64,000 nucleotides of DNA from JAADHI01 sp964451325 (GTDB lineage Bacteria > Nitrospirota > Nitrospiria > SBBL01 > JAADHI01): NCBI GenBank assembly GCA_964451325.1, contig CAYVHO010000012.1, positions 1-64,000 on the forward strand, in the 5' to 3' direction. The first letter of the stretch is position 1, and every line of letters begins with the position of its first letter. The notes beneath the pieces were generated by a model that searched no databases, was not told the origin of the DNA, and saw nothing but the letters and a program-made list of their open reading frames with translations. The position numbers and the translations under genes were made by a program. Positions 7,927 to 15,851 of the stretch are shown one piece after another.

Positions 7927-8958
7927 ATGAAAATTGCGGTCATTGGTGCAGGAAGTTGGGGAACGGCATTGGCCTGGCTTTTGAGTCATAACAAACACAA
8001 AATTTCCCTTTGGGCTTATGAAGACGCCGTCGTTGAGGTCATCAAAAAAAACCGCGAAAACACACACTACTTGCCTGGCGTCAAACTGAATGCGTCCATT
8101 CTTCCAACATCAAAAATAGAAAAAGCACTTCATCAGGCCGAGTGGGTACTTTTTGTTGTGCCCTCCCACGTTTCTCGCAATGTACTTACGACAATGCGAC
8201 CCTATCTCTCGTCCAAAACCCCCATAATCAGTGCGACCAAGGGCATTGAGCGAAACACATTGATGCTTGTTTCTGAAGTCATCTGTGAAGTCCTCGAACG
8301 AAAAGACAGCCAGCACGTCGCTGTTTTATCGGGACCCAGTTTTGCGAAAGAATTGGTGCAATCCAACCCGACTGCGGTTTCTCTTGCGACAAAAAACACC
8401 CGATTGGCCCGGCGCATCGAAAATGCCTTTGCCACCCCTTTTTTTCGGATGTTTTTGTCTTCAGATTTAGTTGGCGTCCAGTTGGGGGGTGCGCTCAAAA
8501 ATGTCATCGCCCTTGCGGCAGGTGGGGCCGATGGTTTGGGTTTTGGATTTAATACAAAGGCCATTTTATTGACACGGGGTCTTTCGGAAATGGCCCGTCT
8601 TGGCCTGGCAATGGGGGCAGACATCAACACATTTTATGGTCAATCCGGTATGGGCGACCTTTTTTTAACGTGTGGGGGGCGCCTCTCCAGAAATCGGGCT
8701 GTAGGCGAAAAAATTGGCGCAGGGCAATCCCTTGAAGCCATTCAAAAATCAATGAATATGGTTGCTGAAGGCGTCTACACGACACAATCTGCATTGGCAC
8801 TCTCTCAGAAATATCAAGTCGATATGCCCATCGTTCACGAAATTCATCGTGTGTTATTTGAAGGGAAACCGCCCAGACAAGCGGTCATGGATCTCATGGC
8901 CTTAGCGCGTGGAGGAGAAATTCCCCTCGAAGTTAAACGTGTGAGCTTACAGACTTGA
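7927..8958 (+). CDS. gpsA: Glycerol-3-phosphate dehydrogenase [NAD(P)+]
   Basis: The 343-residue enzyme reduces dihydroxyacetone phosphate to sn-glycerol 3-phosphate for phospholipid synthesis. The N-terminus MKIAVIGAGSWGTALAWLL is the NAD(P)-binding GxGxxG fold. SGPSFAKEL and GGALKNVIALAAGGADGLGF carry the catalytic lysine, and NTKAILLTRGLSEM with GMGDLFLTCGG are further family signatures. The start was placed at 7927, not 51 bases earlier, because homologs begin at MKIAVIG and AAGGATGATGG precedes this ATG. It is divergent from pyrF and followed by a DEAD-box helicase on the same strand. Confidence 0.96.
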   Translation: MKIAVIGAGSWGTALAWLLSHNKHKISLWAYEDAVVEVIKKNRENTHYLPGVKLNASILPTSKIEKALHQAEWVLFVVPSHVSRNVLTTMRPYLSSKTPIISATKGIERNTLMLVSEVICEVLERKDSQHVAVLSGPSFAKELVQSNPTAVSLATKNTRLARRIENAFATPFFRMFLSSDLVGVQLGGALKNVIALAAGGADGLGFGFNTKAILLTRGLSEMARLGLAMGADINTFYGQSGMGDLFLTCGGRLSRNRAVGEKIGAGQSLEAIQKSMNMVAEGVYTTQSALALSQKYQVDMPIVHEIHRVLFEGKPPRQAVMDLMALARGGEIPLEVKRVSLQT

Positions 8959-9044
8959 TTAGAGGTTCTTTGGCAGGAGGGTCGTGCAGTATCTTTTCCT
9001 TCACTTGCTTTTTCATACTCTGAACGCGTAGTATTCCAGCCCGT

Positions 9045-10340
9045 ATGTTATCCAAATTTGCCTCCCTACCTATTCCAGCGCTTGTACTTGAAGGCATTGC
9101 CCAGATCGGCTACGAAAATTGTACGCCCATTCAAGATGAAACCCTGCCGATCACACTCACAGGCCAGGATGTCGCGGGACAAGCACAAACGGGCACGGGA
9201 AAAACCGCCGCTTTTTTGATCGCCCTTTTCACGCGTTTATTGGAAAAACCACCACGACCTCTTTCAAAACGGGCTTCGCCGCGGGCGATGATCATCGCCC
9301 CAACACGCGAGTTGGTCGTGCAAATTTATAATGAAGCCAAGGAAATCGGAAATGCGACGGATTTTGGTATTCTCGCCGTTTATGGGGGTGTCGATTACGA
9401 AAAACAGCGCACGGAACTTTCCGAGGGATGCGACATTCTCATCGGCACACCGGGTCGATTGATCGACTATTTCAAGCAAAAAATCTACGACTTAAGACGT
9501 GTGGATGTCTTGGTGATTGACGAAGCCGACCGCATGTTTGACATGGGCTTTATCGCGGATTTACGGTATCTGTTGCGTCGTCTCCCGCCCTACAAACAAC
9601 GTCAGTCCATGCTTTTTTCGGCCACACTCTCCTTTCGTGTGATGGAAATGGCCTACGAGCATATGAACAACCCGGTCAAAATTGAGATCACACCAGAACA
9701 AGTCACCGCTGAGCGGATTGAGCAGATTCTTTTTCATGTTGAACGTGCACGAAAGCTTTCTCTCTTATTGGGTCTTTTTAAGAGGGAAGACTGGAAGCGT
9801 ACCCTCATTTTTGTCAATACAAAACATCAAGGGGAAACCCTTGCCCGTCGTCTCACAGAACAAGGGTATTCTGCAAAAGCCATTACGGGTGATTTGCCCC
9901 AGAAAAAGCGGCTTCGATTTTTAGAACAGTTCAAAGCCGGAGAGATGCCAATTCTCGTCGCCACCGACGTCGCCTCCAGAGGACTTCACATTGATGGTGT
10001 TGATCTTGTGGTCAATTATGATTTCCCACAAGATCGTGAGGCCTATGTGCATCGTATCGGGCGCACGGCACGGGCGGGTGCACTCGGAAAGGCGATCAGC
10101 CTCGCCGACGAAGAATATGTCATGAGTTTAGAAGAAGTCGAAGCTTATATCGGAAAAAAAATCCCTGTTGAATGGCCTGAAGATGACCTTTTTATCAAAC
10201 CTAAATATGTACCACGCCCCAAAGTACAGCCAAGCCGTCCCACACATCAGAAACACAAAACAAAACCGCAGCACAAAAACCAGACAAAACCCAAATTACA
10301 ACAGAAAAACCGACCCAGGCGGCCCGAAGCCAAAAAATAA
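9045..10340 (+). CDS. DEAD-box ATP-dependent RNA helicase (RhlB/RhlE-like)
   Basis: The 431-residue protein has the full set of DEAD-box motifs in order: GYENCTPIQDETLP (Q motif), AQTGTGKTAAF (Walker A), APTRELVVQ (Ia), GTPGRLID (Ib), VIDEADRMF (II), LFSATL (III), LIFVNTKHQGE (IV), ATDVASRGLHIDGV (V) and HRIGRTARAG (VI). It should unwind short RNA duplexes in RNA decay or ribosome assembly. The C-terminal tail from about residue 380 is Lys/Arg/Gln/Pro-rich, low in complexity and probably RNA-binding. An internal FIADLRYLLRRLPPYKQRQ is typical of RhlB-like members. Assignment to one named helicase is not possible from sequence alone. Confidence 0.93.
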   Translation: MLSKFASLPIPALVLEGIAQIGYENCTPIQDETLPITLTGQDVAGQAQTGTGKTAAFLIALFTRLLEKPPRPLSKRASPRAMIIAPTRELVVQIYNEAKEIGNATDFGILAVYGGVDYEKQRTELSEGCDILIGTPGRLIDYFKQKIYDLRRVDVLVIDEADRMFDMGFIADLRYLLRRLPPYKQRQSMLFSATLSFRVMEMAYEHMNNPVKIEITPEQVTAERIEQILFHVERARKLSLLLGLFKREDWKRTLIFVNTKHQGETLARRLTEQGYSAKAITGDLPQKKRLRFLEQFKAGEMPILVATDVASRGLHIDGVDLVVNYDFPQDREAYVHRIGRTARAGALGKAISLADEEYVMSLEEVEAYIGKKIPVEWPEDDLFIKPKYVPRPKVQPSRPTHQKHKTKPQHKNQTKPKLQQKNRPRRPEAKK

Positions 10341-10373
10341 GATAAATTTTATCTTTCGAAAAATCCAACCCGG

Positions 10374-10390
10374 ACTTAATCAGAAGTTCC
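10374..10390 (-). repeat. Dispersed repeat, diverged copy (GGAACTTCTGATTAAGT)
   Basis: The core CTGATTAAG is shared with the copies at 2642-2656 and 4126-4140. It lies between the helicase stop and the ribosome-binding site of the GlcG-like gene. Confidence 0.4.
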
Positions 10391-10412
10391 TAAAAACACG
10401 AAGGAGGATGTT

Positions 10413-10925
10413 TTGATCGCGATCCGATATTTTATGGGTGTCTCACTGTTTTTATGGGGGAGTGTCTCTTTTGTTGCAGCGGAATCCCCCTTACCGCTTC
10501 AGACTCAAAATGTCATTTCGATTGTTTCAGCGCAACAGGCTGCGGAAGCTGCACTGACGCAATGCAAATCAGAGGGTTACAAAATAAGCGTCGCGGTTGT
10601 TGATTCTGCGGGGGTCTTGAAGGTTTTGCTACGTGCGGATGGTGCAGGGCCACATACCATTGATAGCAGTCGGAAAAAGGCTTATACCGCCGCCAGCATG
10701 CGGCGTGCCACAAGTTTTTTTTCGGCATTGATTGCAAAAAAACCAGATTTGGCCGGTCTACGAGATATGAATGAAAATATTTTGATCTTAGGTGGAGGGC
10801 TCCCGATTGTCATTGCAGGAGAACTTGTCGGGGGGATTGGTGTGGGCGGTGCGCCGGGCGCACATTTAGATGAGGCCTGTGCCCAAGTCGGCTTAAAAAA
10901 AATTGGCGCGGATGTAAAAAAATAA
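10413..10925 (+). CDS. Secreted GlcG/HbpS-family (DUF336) protein
   Basis: The 170-residue product has a signal peptide (YFMGVSLFLWGSVSFVAAES) followed by a GlcG/HbpS domain. Diagnostic segments are SAQQAAEAALTQC, VAVVDSAGVLKVLLRADGA, SSRKKAYTAASMRRATS and LILGGGLPIVIAGELVGGIG with GVGGAPGAHLDEACA. Members of the family bind heme or act as accessory proteins. The start is TTG at 10413, five bases after the strong AAGGAGG at 10401-10407. An ATG lies at 10408 but gives only ATG-TTT-TGA, so the TTG must be used. That tiny frame ends two bases into the gene and could influence initiation. The periplasmic role here is unknown. Confidence 0.82.
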   Translation: MIAIRYFMGVSLFLWGSVSFVAAESPLPLQTQNVISIVSAQQAAEAALTQCKSEGYKISVAVVDSAGVLKVLLRADGAGPHTIDSSRKKAYTAASMRRATSFFSALIAKKPDLAGLRDMNENILILGGGLPIVIAGELVGGIGVGGAPGAHLDEACAQVGLKKIGADVKK

Positions 10926-10957
10926 AGCCTCTCGTCTGACTTGAGTTACCGGAGGTT

Positions 10958-11491
10958 TTAGATAAAAAGCCTGTGTTTTTTGAAGATCTTAAAAATTGTC
11001 TCGGTTTCGTGACCTTTTCGTCTTAAAAAATCAAAGGCCCTACGCTGGGCATTTTTTTCTTTGAGTTGGCTGGGATTGGGATATCGGTGCAGGAGCGTTT
11101 TTTCGGCTTCATCTTCCAGATTACTGGTTTCTGAGATTTTTTGAATCTGGGCTGCGACATCGGCAGAAGGAATGCCTTTTTTGAGGAATTCCTGACGTAG
11201 ACGCAAAGGGCCAAAATGATGATGTTCGATACGAAACCGAGACCATGTTTCGAGAAACCGGGTGTCATTGATGAGGTTCATCTCTTCTAACTGATGCATC
11301 AGTTTTGAAACCGTGGGTTTAGAAAACCCTTTTTGATACAGCTTTTCTGAAAGTTCGTGGCGACTGTGATCTCGCCGTGAGAGACACTGAAACGCCACTT
11401 TTTTTGCGGCAGAAAGCCTATCCTGCAAAACGGTCGATTTCAAATTCTGTCTCCCCTCCACCTTCCTGCTGGGTGTCTTCCCAACTGTCAC
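10958..11491 (-). CDS. recX: RecX-family regulator of RecA
   Basis: The product shows the tandem three-helix repeats of RecX: AKKVAFQCLSRRDHSRHELS, KLYQKGFSKPTVSKLMHQLE and MNLINDTRFLETWSRFRIEH, then GPLRLRQEFLKKGIPSADV and a C-terminal repeat ending AFDFLRRKGHETETIFKIFK. RecX binds RecA filaments and limits their growth. The GTG start at 11491 overlaps the end of pilT by 74 bases and has no ribosome-binding site. A TTG at 11428, overlapping the pilT stop region, would begin LQDRLSAAKK and leave all conserved parts intact, so the true start is uncertain. It is the last gene of recA-pilT-recX. Confidence 0.85.
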   Translation of the reverse strand: MTVGKTPSRKVEGRQNLKSTVLQDRLSAAKKVAFQCLSRRDHSRHELSEKLYQKGFSKPTVSKLMHQLEEMNLINDTRFLETWSRFRIEHHHFGPLRLRQEFLKKGIPSADVAAQIQKISETSNLEDEAEKTLLHRYPNPSQLKEKNAQRRAFDFLRRKGHETETIFKIFKKHRLFI

Positions 11492-12566
11492 TGGTGGACT
11501 GAATCCCCTTAACCTTCAGGGCAAAGTCTTCCGGGGTGCTGGTCCATTTTAAGGCTTCTTCATAAGAAATAAGCCCATTTTGATAGTGCTCATAGATCGA
11601 CTGGTCAAAGGTCTGCATCCCGTATTGTGTTTTTCCCGCTGCGATAATGTCTTTAAGTGTGCGTGTTTTATTGGCATCAGTGATGGCCTCGCAAACGGTT
11701 TGTGTTCCCAGCAAAATTTCCACTGCGGGAACCCGGCCCTCCCCTTGGGCCCGTGGGATGAGACGCATGGAGATGATGCCTTTTAAGACAGTGGAGAGCT
11801 GCATCCGGACTTGATCATGATGGTAGGGTGGAAAAACAGAGACAATCCGGTTGATGGTTTCGGTCGCATCCAGGGTGTGCAGGGTGCTGAGAACCAAATG
11901 TCCTGTTTCAGCGGCGGCGAGGGCGGTGCTGATGGTCTCAAAATCACGCATTTCACCCACCATGATGACATCGGGATCTTGTCGCAATGCAGCACGCAGT
12001 GCGCCGCCAAAGGATTCGGTGTCTTGCCCGATTTCGCGTTGACTGACAATGCCTTTTTTATCCCGGTGAAGAAATTCAATCGGATCTTCAATGGTAATGA
12101 TGTTCGCTGTTCGGGAGGTATTGATGATGTCCACCATCGCAGCCAAGGTTGTGGATTTTCCGCTGCCTGTGGTTCCTGTGACCAGAACGAGGCCGCGTTG
12201 CTCCTGCGCGAGCTTGTGGATGGCCTCTGGCAGCACCAAATCCTGCAAAGATAAGACGCGGCTTGGGATAACCCGAAAGACTGCCCCGACGGTTCCGCGT
12301 TGCATGAAGATGCTGACCCGAAAGCGTCCGAGCCCCGTAGCGCTGTAGGCCAGGTCAATTTCGTGGTCTTGTTTGAAGGTTTCACGCTGGGCAGGACTTA
12401 AGACAGAGTAGGCCAAGGCGGTGACATCCTCCTTGTTCATCCTTTGAAATTGGCCCAAGGGTGCCAGCAGGCCATTGATACGTGCCATGGGGGTGGCACC
12501 CACCTTGACATGGAGATCGGATGCACCCTGTTCGATAGAAGCCTTGAGTAAAGTGTCAATATTCAT
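11418..12566 (-). CDS. pilT: PilT-family type IV pilus retraction ATPase
   Basis: The 382-residue hexameric motor ATPase shows the N-terminal PAS-like domain (ASDLHVKVGATPMARINGLL), Walker A VTGTTGSGKSTTLAAMVD, the Asp box TIEDPIEFLH, Walker B DPDVIMVGEMRDFETI and the His box TGHLVLSTLHT. The expected PilT segment AIRNLIRE is not present in exact form, and the region after the His box reads IYEHYQNGLISYEEALKWTS. The acidic C-terminal tail (EDTQQEGGGETEFEID) resembles PilU/PilT2-like paralogs, so a PilU-type role cannot be excluded. No other pilus gene is in the window. It lies between recA and recX in one orientation. Confidence 0.9.
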   Translation of the reverse strand: MNIDTLLKASIEQGASDLHVKVGATPMARINGLLAPLGQFQRMNKEDVTALAYSVLSPAQRETFKQDHEIDLAYSATGLGRFRVSIFMQRGTVGAVFRVIPSRVLSLQDLVLPEAIHKLAQEQRGLVLVTGTTGSGKSTTLAAMVDIINTSRTANIITIEDPIEFLHRDKKGIVSQREIGQDTESFGGALRAALRQDPDVIMVGEMRDFETISTALAAAETGHLVLSTLHTLDATETINRIVSVFPPYHHDQVRMQLSTVLKGIISMRLIPRAQGEGRVPAVEILLGTQTVCEAITDANKTRTLKDIIAAGKTQYGMQTFDQSIYEHYQNGLISYEEALKWTSTPEDFALKVKGIQSTSDSWEDTQQEGGGETEFEIDRFAG

Positions 12567-12654
12567 CGTCCTGCTCCGTTTCTCCAGAAAGTTTAGAGCC
12601 GAAGTGACTTGCGCTCTGAGATATTTTTACGAGGCCGACGTTCGAATAAGAGGT

Positions 12655-13686
12655 TTATTTATTCCCCTCTTTTGGAAGCGGCAGGCCCGCTGCTTCGCGG
12701 ATGATTTGTTCTATTTCCGCAGCCATTTTGGGGTTCTCCGTTAATGTTTTGACCGCGTTGTCTCGCCCCTGTCCGAGGCGTTGCCCCTTGTAAGAATACC
12801 AAGCCCCGCTTCGGTCGGCGATACCATTTTCAATGGCCAAATCCAGCAATTCGCCCATCCTGGAGATCCCAACATTAAAGAGTACATCAAACTCGGCTTT
12901 CCGGAAAGGGGGAGAGACTTTGTTTTTAACCACCTTGACACGGACTCGATTCCCTAAAGCCTCCTGTCCGTCTTTCAGGGTTTCAATCCGGCGGATGTCC
13001 ATGCGGACGGATGAATAAAATTTGAGCGCGTTGCCGCCCGTTGTGGTTTCGGGATTGCCAAACATGACCCCGATTTTCATGCGAATCTGGTTAATGAAGA
13101 TAACACAGGTTTTAGAGCGTGAAATCGCAGCCGTGAGTTTACGCAAGGCTTGTGACATGAGTCGCGCCTGCAATCCCATGTGGGAGTCGCCCATTTCCCC
13201 TTCGATTTCCGCACGGGGCACGAGTGCTGCAACCGAGTCGATGACGACGACATCCAGTGCGCCGCTTCGCACCAGGGTTTCGGTAATTTCAAGGGCCTGT
13301 TCTCCCGTGTCGGGCTGGGAAACCAGCAGGTCATCGCTTTTGACGCCCAACCGCCCTGCATAATGAATGTCCAGGGCGTGTTCGGCATCAATAAAAGCGG
13401 CTATGCCACCCGTTTTTTGGGCCTCGGCGATGATGTGAAGGGTGAGTGTTGTTTTTCCAGATGACTCGGGTCCAAAAATCTCGATGACACGACCACGAGG
13501 GACACCGCCCACACCCAGGGCAATATCGAGTCCCAATGAGCCCGTAGGGATGACGGGGATGTTCGCGGCGATGTCGTCCGCACCAAGACGCATGATGGAG
13601 CCCTTGCCAAACTGACGTTCAATCTGAGACATGGCCAACTCGAGTGCGCCTTGTTTATTGTTTTCTTTAATCGTTTTTTCCGCCAT
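12655..13686 (-). CDS. recA: Recombinase RecA
   Basis: The 343-residue protein is RecA over its full length. It has Walker A GPESSGKTTLTLH, the segment FIDAEHALDI, Walker B DVVVIDSVAAL, the conserved ALRKLTAAISRSKTCVIFIN, loop 2 MFGNPETTTGGNALKFY, and the C-terminal domain with SYKGQRLGQGRDNA. It catalyses strand exchange and triggers LexA self-cleavage. Loop 2 and both interface regions look intact. AAGGAGA lies just before the ATG. No CTGT-N8-ACAG type SOS box is visible in the roughly 100 bases upstream, which leaves its control open. pilT and recX follow. Confidence 0.98.
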   Translation of the reverse strand: MAEKTIKENNKQGALELAMSQIERQFGKGSIMRLGADDIAANIPVIPTGSLGLDIALGVGGVPRGRVIEIFGPESSGKTTLTLHIIAEAQKTGGIAAFIDAEHALDIHYAGRLGVKSDDLLVSQPDTGEQALEITETLVRSGALDVVVIDSVAALVPRAEIEGEMGDSHMGLQARLMSQALRKLTAAISRSKTCVIFINQIRMKIGVMFGNPETTTGGNALKFYSSVRMDIRRIETLKDGQEALGNRVRVKVVKNKVSPPFRKAEFDVLFNVGISRMGELLDLAIENGIADRSGAWYSYKGQRLGQGRDNAVKTLTENPKMAAEIEQIIREAAGLPLPKEGNK

Positions 13687-13787
13687 ATCTTCTCCTTAAG
13701 ATGGTGTTGGTTCAGTCGATTTTTGAGTGATGAGGTCTTCTCTTTTTGACTTGATTGCCTCTCTTATATCACGTCCAAGGTCTTTTT

Positions 13788-14276
13788 TTAAGGGATTTTG
13801 TTCAGATAAGTGAGCACTTGTTCTAAGGCCGTCTGAGTGGCCTTATCCTGGATGGTCTTTCGATCACCGGAGAAGTGGAAGCGTATGACTTCTGTTTTCT
13901 TCTGACTGGCGAGGGCAATGAAAACGAGCCCAACAGGTTTTTCATCGCTTCCGCCATCGGGGCCTGCGATACCTGTGACAGAAAGCCCTAGTTCTGTCTC
14001 AGCATTTTTGCGAATCCCCTCGGCCATGGCGCGTGCGACTTCGGCCGAAACCGCCCCTTTTTTCTCAATAAGTGTTTCCGAAACAGATAGGAGTCGGGTT
14101 TTTGCGGCATTGTTATACGCAATGACACCCGATTCAAAATAGCCTGAGGCCCCTGCGATGGCGGTGATTTGGCTTGCGATTTGCCCCCCGGTACAGGACT
14201 CCGCTGTTGCGAGCCTTAAGTGATGTTTGAGCAATAAGGCCCCAATTTGTCGGGTCAAGGCTTTCTCGTGAGGCAT
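13788..14276 (-). CDS. pncC: CinA-type nicotinamide-nucleotide amidase (PncC)
   Basis: The 162-residue protein corresponds to the C-terminal CinA domain alone. Signatures are RLATAESCTGGQIASQITAI, GASGYFESGVIAYNNAAKT, GAVSAEVARAMAEGIR and GLSVTGIAGPDGGSDEKPVG. It deamidates nicotinamide mononucleotide to nicotinate mononucleotide in NAD recycling. It lacks the N-terminal MoaB-like domain of long CinA. The start at 14276 was preferred over a longer frame to 14363 because the longer form would overlap pgpA by about 50 bases and GGGA precedes this ATG. pgpA-cinA-recA is a common bacterial gene order. Co-transcription with both neighbours is likely. Confidence 0.93.
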   Translation of the reverse strand: MPHEKALTRQIGALLLKHHLRLATAESCTGGQIASQITAIAGASGYFESGVIAYNNAAKTRLLSVSETLIEKKGAVSAEVARAMAEGIRKNAETELGLSVTGIAGPDGGSDEKPVGLVFIALASQKKTEVIRFHFSGDRKTIQDKATQTALEQVLTYLNKIP

Positions 14277-14310
14277 AAGCGGTCCCTTTTTAATTGGGTG
14301 GTGTCTGCTT

Positions 14311-14754
14311 TTAGATAAACACCTTGATGAGATGAAGCAGGCCAAGGCTGTAGAGGGCCGCAATCACATCATCCACCATGACCCCCCAGCCTCCGGGCAG
14401 TTTTTCAAATCGCTTAATCGGCGGTGGTTTTGTGATATCAAAAACACGAAAAACGATGAGTCCTGCGAGCAACCAGGGCCATGTCGGGGGCAAAAAATAA
14501 GAAACCAGGAAAACGGCCAGGACTTCGTCGATGACAATATGACTGGCATCTTTGCGTTTAAAAAAGCCTTCTGAAATATTTGAAGTCCAAACCCCGAGGG
14601 AGAAAAGCGCGATCAGCAATACAAGATAGGGGAAGAGTGGTAGTGCGCGAAAAGGGAGAAAGAGCGCGAGCCCGACGATGCTTCCGATCGTACCGGGAAA
14701 TCGGGGGAAATATCCGACACCGCCGCAGGTTGAGATCCAAACCGCCCACTTCAT
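14311..14754 (-). CDS. pgpA: Phosphatidylglycerophosphatase A
   Basis: The 147-residue membrane enzyme removes phosphate from phosphatidylglycerophosphate to give phosphatidylglycerol. The N-terminal motif STCGGVGYFPRFPGTIGSIV and the central HIVIDEVLAVFL are the diagnostic PgpA signatures, and the latter carries the acidic catalytic residues. RVFDITKPPPIKRFEKLPGG and GVMVDDVIAALYSLGLL complete the family pattern. About four membrane segments are predicted. It begins the minus-strand series pgpA-cinA-recA-pilT-recX. The 230 bases upstream, to the parvulin gene at 14986, hold no gene and should contain divergent promoters. Confidence 0.95.
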   Translation of the reverse strand: MKWAVWISTCGGVGYFPRFPGTIGSIVGLALFLPFRALPLFPYLVLLIALFSLGVWTSNISEGFFKRKDASHIVIDEVLAVFLVSYFLPPTWPWLLAGLIVFRVFDITKPPPIKRFEKLPGGWGVMVDDVIAALYSLGLLHLIKVFI

Positions 14755-14985
14755 TAAATAGCCTTTTAGGGGATGTTTTAACTCAGTGGTGAAATTGGGA
14801 TAATCTTACGATTCAAGGTCGACGAAGTCAAGAAGGTCTTGCCTGTGTGGCTGGGGCAGTGGATGAGGATGTTTTTAAGCTGAATTTCCGCTAGGGCTCT
14901 TGATTGAATGCTGGGATAAAACATTGATATTTTATTGTGGATGGGGGTAGAATATCGTCGGATTTATTCAATTGGAGGTAGGTAG

Positions 14986-15828
14986 ATGCAAAAAATAAAG
15001 GTGCTGATTGCCCTTTTGGTGATGACACATTTCTTTTCTGCGGGAAAGGTGCTGTTTGCAGGCGAAGGAGATACGCTTGCCGTCGTCGGTGGGGTTCCAA
15101 TTACCAAGGATCTTTTTGAAAAGCGCATGAGTCGTTTGACCAATGAACGACAGGGTGATTTTACGACATACGAGACAAAAAAAGAGCTGCTGGATATGTT
15201 GATTGCGACTGAGGTGCTTCATCAAGAGGGCATGCGTCGTGGTTTAGACAAAGATCCCGCCATCCAAGCCCAGGTCAAAGAGTTTTTGGAATCTATTCTG
15301 GTTCGAGAAGTGGTTAACCTCATTAACCGTGATGTCATCACTGAAGCTACAATGAAAGTCTATTACAAGAAAAATCAGGTGATGTTTGGTGAAGTACGTG
15401 CCAATCACGTGTTAGTCAAAACCGAAAAAGAAGCGCTGGACGTTAAAGCAAAACTTGTCGGTGGTGCTGATTTTGCAACCGTCGCAAAAGAAGTTTCCAT
15501 TGACCCTGCCAGTGCAGCGCGAGGAGGCGATCTTGGATTTTTCACCAAAGATCGTATGGTCGAGCCTTTTTCAAAGGTGGCTTTTGCGCTTAAGAAAGGG
15601 GAGATCAGTGGCCCGGTGAAAAGTCCCTTTGGATTTCATATTATCCAGAAGGTTGAGTCTCGTGAACCAGGGGAATTTGAGACCTTGTCTCCCACGCAAG
15701 TTCAGAACATGCGTGGCGTGATGATCAATGAAGAAATTGACCTGCTAAAAGACAAGGCCAAAATCTCAGTAAATGATAAGGCGCTTCGTGCCGCTGCGTC
15801 CACTCCCGCTGAACCACATGGGCACTAA
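14986..15828 (+). CDS. Periplasmic parvulin-type peptidyl-prolyl isomerase (SurA/PrsA-like)
   Basis: The 280-residue protein has a signal peptide (VLIALLVMTHFFSAGKVLFA), a helical SurA-N-like chaperone region at about 25-130 (VVGGVPITKDLFEKRMSRL, TYETKKELLDMLIATEVLHQ) and one parvulin domain at about 135-235. The parvulin motifs are RANHVLVKTEKEA, AARGGDLGFFTKDRMVEPFS and GPVKSPFGFHIIQKVESREP. It should assist folding of outer-membrane or exported proteins. The C-terminal tail is short and ends EPHGH. GGAGGTAGGTAG before the ATG gives a good ribosome-binding site. It directly precedes glmM, which starts 23 bases after its stop, suggesting an operon. Confidence 0.92.
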   Translation: MQKIKVLIALLVMTHFFSAGKVLFAGEGDTLAVVGGVPITKDLFEKRMSRLTNERQGDFTTYETKKELLDMLIATEVLHQEGMRRGLDKDPAIQAQVKEFLESILVREVVNLINRDVITEATMKVYYKKNQVMFGEVRANHVLVKTEKEALDVKAKLVGGADFATVAKEVSIDPASAARGGDLGFFTKDRMVEPFSKVAFALKKGEISGPVKSPFGFHIIQKVESREPGEFETLSPTQVQNMRGVMINEEIDLLKDKAKISVNDKALRAAASTPAEPHGH

Positions 15829-15851
15829 ATTGTTTCTTTTGTGAGGTTTTG

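Noticed and set aside
11783..13464. Long open frames opposite to pilT and recA
   Set aside because: They are antisense or out-of-frame shadows of strongly conserved genes, with no recognisable protein features.
13687..13787. SOS box before recA
   Set aside because: No CTGT-N8-ACAG or GAAC-N4-GTTC type site could be seen; a lineage-specific LexA site cannot be excluded.
14755..14985. Riboswitch upstream of the parvulin-glmM pair
   Set aside because: No recognisable conserved motif or strong stem series was found; glmM is not normally under the glmS ribozyme.
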